Shown piece after piece: positions 1 through 9,789 of a stretch of DNA of 64,000 nucleotides. Origin of the DNA: Chitinophagaceae bacterium. Lineage in GTDB: Bacteria; Bacteroidota; Bacteroidia; Chitinophagales; Chitinophagaceae. Under the pieces are notes generated by a model that saw only the letters and a program-made list of their open reading frames with translations, did no database searches and was not told the DNA's origin. A program made the position numbers and the translations under genes. The stretch covers positions 1 to 64,000 of the forward strand of contig JACSRW010000041.1 of the NCBI GenBank assembly GCA_014879565.1, written 5' to 3'. Every line of letters begins with the position of its first letter. The stretch's first letter is position 1.

Positions 1-29
1 CCGGGCTTTGCCCTTTTGCCACAGGAAGT

Positions 30-115
30 CAACCCCTCCGGGGTTGGGCCGCGTACCGCAGCTGCCTAAGCCCGGGATGCACCCCGGATATGGAAAGTCA
101 AGCCCTCCGGGCTTG
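30..115. repeat. two related hairpin repeats (CAACCCC-TCC-GGGGTTG at 30-46; CAAGCCC-TCC-GGGCTTG at 99-115), each preceded by AAGT
   Basis: direct reading; stems differ by a compensated C:G to G:C change. Confidence 0.7.
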
Positions 116-281
116 CTGCACACTTCCTCAACCAGATGCCAGACCTGAAAAGTCATGCATAACAGGCTTGCTGCAGGTTTCTGACTTAGCAAAACAGATG
201 ATGCTTTTAAGACCGGAAAAGCCGGGGACCCGGGGAATAAAAAAAAGGGTATCCGGCAGAGAACAGTTTTTGCTGATCCGG

Positions 282-324
282 AAAAAGAAACAGGCTGCCG
301 TATACGGGCAGCCTGTTTCTTTTT
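282..324. terminator. bidirectional-type intrinsic terminator hairpin
   Basis: perfect 18-bp stem AAAAAGAAACAGGCTGCC / GGCAGCCTGTTTCTTTTT with 7-nt loop, downstream of the minus-strand metalloprotease gene. Confidence 0.85.
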
Positions 325-338
325 ATACTGAAGCGTCG

Positions 339-3300
339 TTATTCTCTTACGAGTTTCAGGGTTTCTTCTTTTCCGTTATACCGGATCCGGAGCAGATAAA
401 TACCCGCCGGCAGCTGACCCATATTCAGCGTAGTGAAACGGGCTGAACTGTTCTGACGGAGCACCTGTTTGCCATACATGTCCATCAGACGTAAATCCGC
501 ATTACCGTTATTCCCGGGTATACTTACGGTTACCGTACCCGAGGTAACCGGGTTGGGGAATACAGAAGGTTTCTGTACGTCTGTCATCTCCGCAGGTATT
601 TCACGGGTGGCAGTACCCAGGGCTACACGCAGGGTATAACAACTCGTCGCATTCCAGGCACTGCTGTTATTGCCATTCACCCGGATATAGTAGGTGCCGG
701 CAGTGTAGGTCCTTGAAATGGTCTCGGAGTTGGTACCACTTCTTGTGGATGAAGCCAGCAGCGTGGTGCCATTGCTGCTGTACAGCCGCAGGTTGTAGTT
801 GGCCGGCAAAGTAGTAAGCGTAATCGTAGCCGTACCGCCTGTGGTAATGACAAACTTATAATAATCGTTGTCATTGCTCACATTGATCAGTCCTTTCACG
901 TCTGTATTAAACGGAATGGTGGCGGCTCCCGAAGCGGAACCGTTTGTACTGTTATCCAGCGGACTGGCACAACTGGTAACCGTGGTTACCGTTGCGGTAA
1001 GGGTATAACAGCTGGCACTGAAGGCGCCGTTGTATCCGAATACGCGGATATAATAGGTGCCTGCAGCCTGGCTGGTCAGTGATACCGTCTCTGTAGCGGT
1101 GGAACTTGTACCGGAGCCGATCTGCGTGCCGGCACTGTTATAAATAACCAGATCATAATCCACACCCGAGGGTCCGACAAGGCTGAACGTATTGTTGGAA
1201 GTGGCAGTGGTGGTGATCCTGAAATAATCCTGGTCCGTACTGCTGCTGATAGCAGCTGTATTCGCAACACCCGCTGTAATAGCCGCCGCTGCTGCAATGG
1301 ATTCATTCGGTTCAAAGGCCGTTGCACAACCCGAAGCCGCGGTAGTGAACTGTGCCTGACTATAGGCGCTGCTGCCACTGCTGCAATTTGTACGCACTCT
1401 CCAGTCGTATACAGAAGCAGCCGTGAGTCCGCTGAGATTAACGGATGTGGACGCGGTGCCGGTAGCCGCATTGGTCCAGGTGCCGGAGCTGCTGAGTTTA
1501 TAATCCACATCATAGGAGTTCGCACCGCTGACAGCCGTCCAGCTGATGGTAGCCGATGAAGTGGTGACAGCGGAAGATGTAAGCCCTGCCGGCGCATTGC
1601 AGGTTACTTCAGACACCGTAGTAAACTGTGCCTGGCTATAGGCACTGCTGCCTTCGGTACAATTGGCCCGCACCCTCCAGTCATACAGCGATCCGCTGGT
1701 CAATCCGCTGAGCGCTGCTGAAAGCGAAGTGGTGCCGGTAGCCGCATTGGTCCAGGTGCCCGCGCTGTTCAGTTTGTAATCCACATCGTAGGAGTTAGCC
1801 CCGCTGACAGCCGACCAGCTGATCGTGGCGGCGGTTGTGCTGATACCGCTGCTGGTCAGTCCGGCCGGTGTACCGCAACCGCTTCCTGCAGTAATGGTGA
1901 AGTTGGTATTTGAAATATCAAAGAAGATATTGCCAACGGATTCAATTTTGATCCGGGCTGTTGTCGTGGCCGTATTCGGAATGGTTACCACTTCAGAACC
2001 ATCATTCGGCGTACTGGCTACCAGCGTGGTAAACGTAGCCCCTCCATCGGTGGAAAGGGAAATTTTCACATTGGCGCAACTCACCGGGCTGGCAGTTGTG
2101 TTGGCCACATTCCAGGTGATGGTCTGGGCACTGTTACCAGCCCAGGATACAGCGGTATTAGGAGCTGTTACCGAAAAAGGTCCGGAAGTATTGGTCACTG
2201 TGATGACCACATCATCAAAATTGGTTTGTCCCACACTTACAGGTGCAGTAGAACTGTATACTGCATTATCCCTTACCGTCAGTCTGAAATTGAGTGTACG
2301 GGATACCGAGCTGAGGGCTTCAATATTGGCGCCCGCATCACCGCCGGGCAGGGGGCCGGTGATGAGACCGCCGGCCAGGATGGTTTCCATACGGGGGAAA
2401 TAACGGGTGGGTGTGGTAACCGGCAGGAAGGAAATCCAGTTCGGTCCCTGGGTTTTATTGGCCCGGGCCACACTGTTGGTTCCCGTTTGTGTAGAAGGGG
2501 AATTATCATTTTGTTCCCAGCAATAAGTCAGTACATCCCCGCTGTTGGCATCGGTTGCCGAACCGGTCAGGGCAAAGGGAGTGCTGATGGGAATGGTATA
2601 ATCGCTTCCGGCAGATACCGTAGGCGTGGCATTATTGCCAGCGATGCTGGTAGTAACCGGGCAGGTTTTTGTAAGCAGGTTGGCCTGAATCTGTGCAATA
2701 GAAGCCTGATGGAAAAAATCATAGGAATGAGGCGCCAGGTCCTGGCTGGTAATTCCCGCATAACCCATGATTGTGATACCGGAACCGGGTTCTTTATTCA
2801 CTCCGGTGCCTTCATTGCTCATAGAGAAAGTATGGTTGGCGCCAAGCTGGTGGCCGATTTCGTGGGCGACATAATCAATATCAAAATTATCGCCATAGGG
2901 AATGCCATCAAAAGGAGAGGTATAGCCTTTTCCCTTGGAGCCATTTACGCAAACACAACCGATACAACCGGCATTACCACCACCACCGGTTGCCCCGAAG
3001 AGGTGACCGATATCATAATTGGCTTCCCCGATCACGGAAGTGAGTGTGTTTTGCAGTTCTGTATTCCAGGCGCCACCGGTACCGGTACTGGCCGGGGAAT
3101 AAGGATCGGTGGAGGGATTATAATAGATCACACTGGTGGTATTCGCGATCAGGTTGAGGTGGAGCGCCAGGTCTTTTTCAAAAACCCCGTTACAACGGGT
3201 AAGGGTGGCATTGATGGCCGCGAGCACCAGGTTTACCTGGGCCGAACTGGTGGCGCCGAAATAATTGGAGTATTCCGCCGTAACCGACTGCGCCAGGCGC

Positions 3301-3908
3301 ATGGTTTTCAGATCGCCGCCGGAGCGGCTGGTGAAGCCTCCGTTATTAACCTGTTGGTTGAGTCCGTTGGCGAGACGTTCATCCGCCGTGGTGCAGGTCC
3401 AGGGAATACTGCCCTTGTTGCGGGCGGAACGGAAGACAGCATATACACGCTGATCTGCGGAATAGGGTTCCATATATTCTGATTCATTTCCGGCACGGAA
3501 TATCATGGTTTGAATACCCTGCGGGGAATAACTCAGTTTAAGAGAGGCTGAAGGATCGGTAATGCCGCGTCCGGAGAAGGCGCGGATTTCAGGGAAACGG
3601 GCCTGCAGTGCCGGTTCAAAGTTGGAGGCTTCCAGGATTTCAAAATTTTCCAATTGCCCGTCTGCATTGGGCAGACTGATAATGGCAGTTGACCGGGAAG
3701 CGCTGCCCGCAACGGTAAAAAGTTTTTGCCTGAACTGATCAGTATTCAGATCAAACAGTTTAAATGCAGCGGGAAATGAAAGCCGGTTTACTTTTTTGTC
3801 CGGAACAATGCGGTCAGCCGAACTGTGGGCGGTCCAGTAGTCCTGCTGGGCAAAAAGGGATAAGGTTCCTGTGAGGAGGAACAGGAGCAGTCCTGATTTT
3901 TTACACAT
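339..3908 (-). CDS. secreted reprolysin-like (M12B-type) zinc metalloprotease with two fibronectin III repeats, two PPC-like domains and a T9SS type A sorting domain
   Basis: signal peptide; HEIGHQLGANHTF zinc motif; duplicated CxAPAGLTSS...SYDVDYKL FnIII repeats; C-terminal PSVFPNPV...LPAGIYLLRI sorting domain. Confidence 0.9.
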   Translation of the reverse strand: MCKKSGLLLFLLTGTLSLFAQQDYWTAHSSADRIVPDKKVNRLSFPAAFKLFDLNTDQFRQKLFTVAGSASRSTAIISLPNADGQLENFEILEASNFEPALQARFPEIRAFSGRGITDPSASLKLSYSPQGIQTMIFRAGNESEYMEPYSADQRVYAVFRSARNKGSIPWTCTTADERLANGLNQQVNNGGFTSRSGGDLKTMRLAQSVTAEYSNYFGATSSAQVNLVLAAINATLTRCNGVFEKDLALHLNLIANTTSVIYYNPSTDPYSPASTGTGGAWNTELQNTLTSVIGEANYDIGHLFGATGGGGNAGCIGCVCVNGSKGKGYTSPFDGIPYGDNFDIDYVAHEIGHQLGANHTFSMSNEGTGVNKEPGSGITIMGYAGITSQDLAPHSYDFFHQASIAQIQANLLTKTCPVTTSIAGNNATPTVSAGSDYTIPISTPFALTGSATDANSGDVLTYCWEQNDNSPSTQTGTNSVARANKTQGPNWISFLPVTTPTRYFPRMETILAGGLITGPLPGGDAGANIEALSSVSRTLNFRLTVRDNAVYSSTAPVSVGQTNFDDVVITVTNTSGPFSVTAPNTAVSWAGNSAQTITWNVANTTASPVSCANVKISLSTDGGATFTTLVASTPNDGSEVVTIPNTATTTARIKIESVGNIFFDISNTNFTITAGSGCGTPAGLTSSGISTTAATISWSAVSGANSYDVDYKLNSAGTWTNAATGTTSLSAALSGLTSGSLYDWRVRANCTEGSSAYSQAQFTTVSEVTCNAPAGLTSSAVTTSSATISWTAVSGANSYDVDYKLSSSGTWTNAATGTASTSVNLSGLTAASVYDWRVRTNCSSGSSAYSQAQFTTAASGCATAFEPNESIAAAAAITAGVANTAAISSSTDQDYFRITTTATSNNTFSLVGPSGVDYDLVIYNSAGTQIGSGTSSTATETVSLTSQAAGTYYIRVFGYNGAFSASCYTLTATVTTVTSCASPLDNSTNGSASGAATIPFNTDVKGLINVSNDNDYYKFVITTGGTATITLTTLPANYNLRLYSSNGTTLLASSTRSGTNSETISRTYTAGTYYIRVNGNNSSAWNATSCYTLRVALGTATREIPAEMTDVQKPSVFPNPVTSGTVTVSIPGNNGNADLRLMDMYGKQVLRQNSSARFTTLNMGQLPAGIYLLRIRYNGKEETLKLVRE

Positions 3909-4103
3909 AAAGTTGGGTTTGGTTTGTGGACGAAATATCCTACAATATAAAACTGTGTTCTGAACATTTGTTAGCCCCTGATAAAAATTTTTAATCTGTA
4001 AATATTAAGATTACCGGACTTTGCAGGAATATGCGGGAATATGCAGGATTGCAGAATCAAATTTACTTTCCGCAGTCGTTTGCCTGATCAAAGAGCCGGC
4101 TGA

Positions 4104-6329
4104 TTGAGTACATTAGTCAAAAGAATCGGTATGTATAAAGTTTGGCTAGCCCTGTTTCTTCATCTTTCACTTAGCACATTAGCCCAGGAAAAGAAAACCG
4201 AATTAAGAAACGCCCTTTTTATGTCCGGAGATAACCCGGCCTGGAGTCAGCCGGACTATGATGACCGGGACTGGAAGCCGATTGATCCTAGCCGGAACTG
4301 GGACAAACAGGGGTATGCCGAGCTGGATGGTTTTGGCTGGTACCGGTTTCATTTCACGCTTTCTTCTTCCCTAAAGACCCGGAACTGGTGGCCGGATTCC
4401 TTGCGTGTTTACCTGGCCAAAATTGATGATGCCGATGAGATTTTTCTCAATGGAAAACAAATCAGCAAAACAGGCCGTTTCCCCTCCGATCCCGGGGGCT
4501 ACAGCACGCGCTGGGACCGGGAACGGGTCATCCGCTTAGCGGTATCCGATCCCCTGTTGCGCTGGGACCAGGAAAATATCCTGGCCGTGCGGGTCTATGA
4601 CGGGGGCGGTATCGGGGGTATTTTCGGAGCTGTTCCCTCAGTGGGTCTTCTGCAGCTGAAAGATCTGGGAAGCCTGCAGTATGAAAACGGGCAACTGAAG
4701 CTGCATCACCAGTTACCGGCCGCGATGGGCGGCAAACTGGCTATTACGGTGGTGGATCCCGCAAAAGGACTGACGGTTATACAGAAAATCAAGCATATCC
4801 GGATACCGGCCAATAGCGCATATACAGAACCGTTAGTAACCGACAAATCACAGCGGCTGGAAATAAGGGTAAGTTTTACAGAGGACAGGAGCGGGCAGAA
4901 AATATCCCTGCTCACAGTACCGCCCTATATCCTGACACCTCCCGCCTCTGCCCTGCCCCGGATTAACAATGCCCGTGTATTCGGGGTAAGACCGGGTTCG
5001 CCTTTTCTGTTTAAGATCGCCGCCACCGGCGACAAACCCCTGCACTATGCCGTTGAGCGGCTGCCGGCAGGACTGCAGCTGGATGCGGCAACCGGTATCC
5101 TCAGCGGAAAGCTTGACCAGGCGGGTGAGTATCCCTTAGCCATCCGGGTCAGTAATGCCAAAGGAAAAGCCGAACAGCTTTTCACCATCAAATGCGGAAG
5201 CCTTCTTGCCCTGACTCCCCCGATGGGCTGGAACAGCTGGAACTGCTGGGGGCTGAGCGTGAGTACGGATAAAGTGAAGGCATCGGCACAGGCCCTGATT
5301 GACAAAGGGCTGATTGATCATGGCTGGATGTATATGAATATTGATGATGGCTGGGAAGCACCGGCGCGGGGAGCGAACGGGGAGATACTGACCAATGAAA
5401 AGTTTCCCGATATGAAGGCCCTTGGTGACTGGCTGCACAGCCGCGGGCTGAAATTCGGTATCTATTCCTCTCCCGGTCCGCTTACCTGCGGCGGGTATCT
5501 CGGATCCTGGGAGCATGAACGGCAGGATGCGGATACCTATAACCGCTGGGGCGTGGATTACCTGAAATATGACTGGTGCAGTTACGGACAGATACATGGC
5601 GGTAAAGACAGCAGTACGGCATCTTATATTAAACCTTATACGGTCATGCAGGAGGCCTTACGCGCACAGCCCAGGGATATTCTTTACAGTCTCTGCCAGT
5701 ATGGTATGAAAGAAGTATGGAAATGGGGCGCTGAGGTGGATGGCAACTGCTGGCGCACCACCGGCGATATTGAAGATACCTGGCAGAGTATGTACCAGAT
5801 CGCCTTTAACCAGACCGCCATGCAGCCCTATGCAAAACCCGGTCGCTGGAACGACCCCGATATGCTGATTGTGGGCAATGTGGGATGGGGAGAAAACCTG
5901 CATCCTACCCGGCTCAACCCGGACGAACAATACACCCATATCAGTCTCTGGTGTCTGCTGGCATCTCCCCTGCTGATCGGCTGTGATATGGCCAGTATGG
6001 ATGATTTCACCGTAAGCCTGCTCAGCAATGACGAAGTGATCGCGGTAAACCAGGATCCGGCAGGTAAACAGGCCATCCGGAAGATCAAAACCGATACCTA
6101 CCAGGTCTGGGTAAAAGAACAGGAAGACGGCTCTTATGCCGCGGGAATTTTTAATGTGTCGGAAACGTATCAAAAGATACAATTCAGCTGGAAGGAGGCC
6201 GGTCTGGAAGGGAAAATGGCCATGCGGGATCTCTGGCGGCAAACAGATACCGGGGTGGCTGATCAGTTCAGCGGAAAGATTCCCCCCCATGGGGTATTGC
6301 TCCTGAAAATCCGTCCGCAGGTACCCTGA
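4104..6329 (+). CDS. alpha-galactosidase (GH27) with N-terminal jelly-roll and putative Ig domain
   Basis: TPPMGWNSWNCWG, NIDDGW, YLKYDWC and WNDPDML motifs. Confidence 0.92.
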   Translation: MSTLVKRIGMYKVWLALFLHLSLSTLAQEKKTELRNALFMSGDNPAWSQPDYDDRDWKPIDPSRNWDKQGYAELDGFGWYRFHFTLSSSLKTRNWWPDSLRVYLAKIDDADEIFLNGKQISKTGRFPSDPGGYSTRWDRERVIRLAVSDPLLRWDQENILAVRVYDGGGIGGIFGAVPSVGLLQLKDLGSLQYENGQLKLHHQLPAAMGGKLAITVVDPAKGLTVIQKIKHIRIPANSAYTEPLVTDKSQRLEIRVSFTEDRSGQKISLLTVPPYILTPPASALPRINNARVFGVRPGSPFLFKIAATGDKPLHYAVERLPAGLQLDAATGILSGKLDQAGEYPLAIRVSNAKGKAEQLFTIKCGSLLALTPPMGWNSWNCWGLSVSTDKVKASAQALIDKGLIDHGWMYMNIDDGWEAPARGANGEILTNEKFPDMKALGDWLHSRGLKFGIYSSPGPLTCGGYLGSWEHERQDADTYNRWGVDYLKYDWCSYGQIHGGKDSSTASYIKPYTVMQEALRAQPRDILYSLCQYGMKEVWKWGAEVDGNCWRTTGDIEDTWQSMYQIAFNQTAMQPYAKPGRWNDPDMLIVGNVGWGENLHPTRLNPDEQYTHISLWCLLASPLLIGCDMASMDDFTVSLLSNDEVIAVNQDPAGKQAIRKIKTDTYQVWVKEQEDGSYAAGIFNVSETYQKIQFSWKEAGLEGKMAMRDLWRQTDTGVADQFSGKIPPHGVLLLKIRPQVP

Positions 6330-6337
6330 TTAATCAG

Positions 6338-6345
6338 TAATTTTG
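6338..6345 (+). promoter_or_regulatory. Bacteroidota -7 element TAATTTTG upstream of gmk
   Basis: match to TAnnTTTG, 8 nt before ATG 6354. Confidence 0.6.
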
Positions 6346-6353
6346 CGCCTTCT

Positions 6354-6932
6354 ATGGCGTATCCGCGGCACAAAATCATCATTATCGCCGCGCCTTCCGG
6401 GGCGGGCAAAACTTCTGTGGTCAGGCATTTGCTGAAGGTACTTCCGGATAAACTGGCTTTCTCCATTTCGGCCGCCACGCGTAAACCCCGGAACAATGAA
6501 ATGCATGGGGTGGATTATTATTTTATCAGCGCCGCGGATTTTGAAAAAAAGATCGCCGAAGATGCTTTTGTGGAATGGGAAATGGTGTATGAAGGCAAGT
6601 ATTACGGTACGCTGAAACAGGAAGTGGAACGGATCTGGGCAGCGGAAAAAGCTCCCCTGCTGGATGTGGATGTAAAAGGCGGACTGCATGTAAAAGATAA
6701 ATACCCGGGACAAACGCTTTCCCTGTTCATACAACCCCCTTCTATTGAGGAACTGGAAAGAAGGTTACGCAGCCGGGGTACCGAATCCGAAGAGTCAGTG
6801 AAATCCCGGATCAGCAAGGCCGCTTATGAACTCACCTTTAAGGATCGTTTTGATTTTGTGATTCTGAACGACAAACTGGAACGGGCCTGTGCCGAAGCCG
6901 AAGCGCTGGTGCGGAAGTTTCTGAACAGCTGA
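6354..6932 (+). CDS. gmk: guanylate kinase
   Basis: IIIAAPSGAGKTSVVRHLL P-loop, SAATRKPRNNEMHGVDYYFIS, LDVDVKGG. Confidence 0.96.
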   Translation: MAYPRHKIIIIAAPSGAGKTSVVRHLLKVLPDKLAFSISAATRKPRNNEMHGVDYYFISAADFEKKIAEDAFVEWEMVYEGKYYGTLKQEVERIWAAEKAPLLDVDVKGGLHVKDKYPGQTLSLFIQPPSIEELERRLRSRGTESEESVKSRISKAAYELTFKDRFDFVILNDKLERACAEAEALVRKFLNS

Positions 6933-6955
6933 TTACTCGTCCCTCCCCATTTTCC

Positions 6956-6963
6956 TATCTTTG
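6956..6963 (+). promoter_or_regulatory. -7 element TATCTTTG, 4 nt before the start codon
   Basis: TATCTTTG-CCCA-ATG. Confidence 0.65.
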
Positions 6964-6967
6964 CCCA

Positions 6968-8224
6968 ATGATCGCCTGGGAATCACTCGTCTTCTTTTTT
7001 CTCACCCTCCTGCTCATGGGTTTTTTTGCAGGAATTGAAATGGCTTTTTACAGCGCCAACCGGCTGAGCCTGGAGATTAAAAAAAAGCAGGGAGACCGGC
7101 ATATGGAGATCCTGGCCGGCTTTATGGAATCCCCCGCCCGTTTTCTGGGCACCACCCTGCTGGGTTATCATATTTTCCTGGTTGTACTGGGTTTACAGGT
7201 AAGCATGAATGTGATGGCCCCGATCTGGACCTATCTGAGTATCGGCTCGGATACCGTACACCTGCTGGTGGAGATTATACTGGCCACATTTTTTGTATTG
7301 CTATTCGCTGAGTTTATTCCAAGAGCTTTTTTCCGGGCCCGGAGTACCTCTTTGCTGCAAAAACTGGCCGGTGTAACCAATGTCTGTTACCAGTTTCTGT
7401 TTCCCATAGCTGCTGCCTTTATTGACCTTTCGGAATGGCTGCTGAAATATGTCTTCAATATCCGGATGGATAAACACAACAAACAGGCCATTAAACGAAG
7501 TGACCTGAAACATCTTTTTCAGCCGCACAGCGATGATGAGCGGCAGGAGCGCAATACCCAGCTGATGGAAAATGCGCAGGAGTTGCCTAAAGTGAAGATC
7601 CGGCAATGCCTGGTACCCCGCAAGGAAATTGTGGGGATTGACAGCCGCGCTTCCGTGGAGGAGCTGACCCGGAAATTTGTGGAAACCAAACTCAGCAAGC
7701 TGGTGGTGTATGAAAAAAATATTGATCATATCATCGGGTACGTGCACCAGCTGGATATGTTCAAAAAACCAACCGATATCCAAAGCGTCCTGCTGCCCAT
7801 ACCGGCCGTTCCGGAAAGTATGAGCGCCACCGATCTGATCGGTAAATTCAGCAAAGAAAGAAAGAGTATCGCCTGGGTGGTGGATGAGTTTGGCGGCACT
7901 GCCGGTATCATTACCATGGAAGATGTACTGGAGGAGCTGTTCGGGGAAATACAGGATGAATATGACACGGAAGAATTCGTGGAAAAGCAACTGGCCGAAC
8001 ACGAGTATATTTTTTCCGGTCGCCTGGAACTGGACTACCTGGAGGACAAATACGGTTTCGAATTTCACTCGGAAGAGGCGGAAACCCTGTCCGGATTTAT
8101 TATCAACCATCACGAAACCATTCCCCGGCAGAAAGAACGGATCATCATAGACGATTATGAATTCGACATCCTGCACGTAACAGAAACGAGGATTGAGACG
8201 GTGAAGATGAAGAAGCTGAAGTAG
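6968..8224 (+). CDS. CNNM/CorC-type (hemolysin family) transporter with DUF21, CBS pair and CorC_HlyC domain
   Basis: N-terminal TM domain; GYVHQLDMF and FGGTAGIITMEDVLEELFGEIQDEYD motifs. Confidence 0.88.
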   Translation: MIAWESLVFFFLTLLLMGFFAGIEMAFYSANRLSLEIKKKQGDRHMEILAGFMESPARFLGTTLLGYHIFLVVLGLQVSMNVMAPIWTYLSIGSDTVHLLVEIILATFFVLLFAEFIPRAFFRARSTSLLQKLAGVTNVCYQFLFPIAAAFIDLSEWLLKYVFNIRMDKHNKQAIKRSDLKHLFQPHSDDERQERNTQLMENAQELPKVKIRQCLVPRKEIVGIDSRASVEELTRKFVETKLSKLVVYEKNIDHIIGYVHQLDMFKKPTDIQSVLLPIPAVPESMSATDLIGKFSKERKSIAWVVDEFGGTAGIITMEDVLEELFGEIQDEYDTEEFVEKQLAEHEYIFSGRLELDYLEDKYGFEFHSEEAETLSGFIINHHETIPRQKERIIIDDYEFDILHVTETRIETVKMKKLK

Positions 8225-8290
8225 ATTAGCAGATTAAAGGATTGGCGGATTTGGGGATTAGAGGAGTATATTTGCGTTCCAAAAGATTAC

Positions 8291-9145
8291 ATGGCCCTTC
8301 TTGATTTTTTCAATAAACGAAAGCCCGATACTCAGGGGGAGATGACCTTCATTGACCACCTGGAGGAATTGCGCTGGCACCTGATCCGTTCCGTAATCGC
8401 GGTACTGGTCTGCGCCGTGGTCGTCCTGATTTTTTCGCGGGAAGTGGTGGAAGATATCCTGATGGCTCCCACCCGCTCCGGTTTTATTTCCGCCCGCTGG
8501 CTTTGTACTCTGGGTCATTCTATCGGCATTGGTGACACCCTCTGTTTCCCGGCCGTAAATGCCCAGTTCCTGGAAAATACCATGACGGGCCAGTTTATCT
8601 CTTATTTCACGCTGGGCTTTATCGGTGGTTTTGTACTGGCCTTCCCCTACATTTTCTGGGAGTTCTGGCGTTTTGTAAAACCGGCCCTTTCAGAAAAGGA
8701 ACTCAAAAAAACAAGGGGCGTTATTTTCTGGGTATCCCTTCTCTTTTTCACCGGAGTGGCTTTCGGGTATTTTATCCTGACTCCCTTTATGGTGAACTTC
8801 TACTTTAATTTTAAACTCAGTTCCCAGATTGTCATTATGCCTTCTTTCTCCGATTACCTGGAGAACCTGATCTATACGACGGTGGGCATCGGGGTGCTTT
8901 TCCAGATGCCCCTGCTGATGATGGTACTGGCGCGTATAGGAATTGTATCCGCCCGGTTTTTACGCAAATACCGGCGTCACGCCTTTGTGGTGATTGTCAT
9001 CGCAGCGGCTATTATCACCCCTTCCACCGATCCGTTCAGCCTGACCATTGTCACCATTCCCCTCTACCTGCTTTTTGAAGCCAGTATCATGCTGACAGCC
9101 CGGATAAATAAACAGCAGGAGGAGAAGGCGAAGGAGTGGAGTTAG
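8291..9145 (+). CDS. tatC: twin-arginine translocase subunit TatC
   Basis: MTFIDHLEELRWHLIRS N-terminus; multi-TM; FRKYRRHAFVVIVIAAAIITPSTDPFS. Confidence 0.95.
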   Translation: MALLDFFNKRKPDTQGEMTFIDHLEELRWHLIRSVIAVLVCAVVVLIFSREVVEDILMAPTRSGFISARWLCTLGHSIGIGDTLCFPAVNAQFLENTMTGQFISYFTLGFIGGFVLAFPYIFWEFWRFVKPALSEKELKKTRGVIFWVSLLFFTGVAFGYFILTPFMVNFYFNFKLSSQIVIMPSFSDYLENLIYTTVGIGVLFQMPLLMMVLARIGIVSARFLRKYRRHAFVVIVIAAAIITPSTDPFSLTIVTIPLYLLFEASIMLTARINKQQEEKAKEWS

Positions 9146-9192
9146 GAGGCGGGAGACGGGAGACAGGAGACGGGAGTTAGTAGAGAGTAGGC
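9146..9192. repeat. short purine-rich GGAGACGGGAG-type simple repeat
   Basis: ggaggcgggagacgggagacaggagacgggagttag; related to 31.3 kb and 63.87 kb. Confidence 0.6.
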
Positions 9193-9252
9193 CGGAGTTT
9201 GTACCTTTGGAGAGTTAAGCTCAGATTGTCGTTCACACATATAAAAAAATCT

Positions 9253-9708
9253 ATGCATTCTGCTTTTGATTTGCACAAACCTATTGCCATCGGCAGCGAC
9301 CATGCCGGATACAAATACAAAGAGCAGCTGATCTCATTCCTCGAAGGGAAGGGGCTGGCTTTTACGGATTTTGGCACCGACGGACCGGATTCTGTGGATT
9401 ATCCTGACTTCGCCCATCCCGTTGCCAGTGCGGTAGAAAAAGGAGAAGCCTCATTTGGTATCCTGATTTGCGGCAGCGCCAACGGGGTGGCCATCACCGC
9501 CAACAAACACCAGGGGGTACGCGCAGCAGTATGCTGGGGAGAAGAACTGGCGCAACTGGCCCGGGCGCATAATAACGCGAATATTATCTGTATCCCCGCC
9601 CGTTTTGTACGCGAAGGTGATGCGGAAAAAATGCTGGCCCATTTTATCACGACCGAATTTGAAGGCGGACGGCACGCCACCCGCGTGGGCAAGATTGCCT
9701 GCTCCTGA
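9253..9708 (+). CDS. rpiB: ribose-5-phosphate isomerase B
   Basis: IAIGSDHAGYKYKEQL, DYPDFA, ILICGSANGVAITANKH; start trimmed to ATG 9253. Confidence 0.93.
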   Translation: MHSAFDLHKPIAIGSDHAGYKYKEQLISFLEGKGLAFTDFGTDGPDSVDYPDFAHPVASAVEKGEASFGILICGSANGVAITANKHQGVRAAVCWGEELAQLARAHNNANIICIPARFVREGDAEKMLAHFITTEFEGGRHATRVGKIACS

Positions 9709-9733
9709 TCAGCCGCCGGTCATCCATATTTTT

Positions 9734-9764
9734 ATCCCTTCCTTTACCGGAAGGGATTATTTTT
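9734..9764 (+). terminator. intrinsic terminator after rpiB
   Basis: ATCCCTTCC-TTTACC-GGAAGGGAT followed by T-rich run. Confidence 0.75.
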
Positions 9765-9789
9765 ATCCGAACAATTCAAACCATGCATC

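Noticed and set aside
90-446. 118-aa ORF at the left edge
   Set aside because: Runs through hairpin repeats and the terminator and overlaps the metalloprotease 3' end; unlikely to be coding.
2226-3482. 418-aa plus-strand ORF
   Set aside because: Antisense to the metalloprotease; glycine/isoleucine-rich translation typical of a shadow frame.
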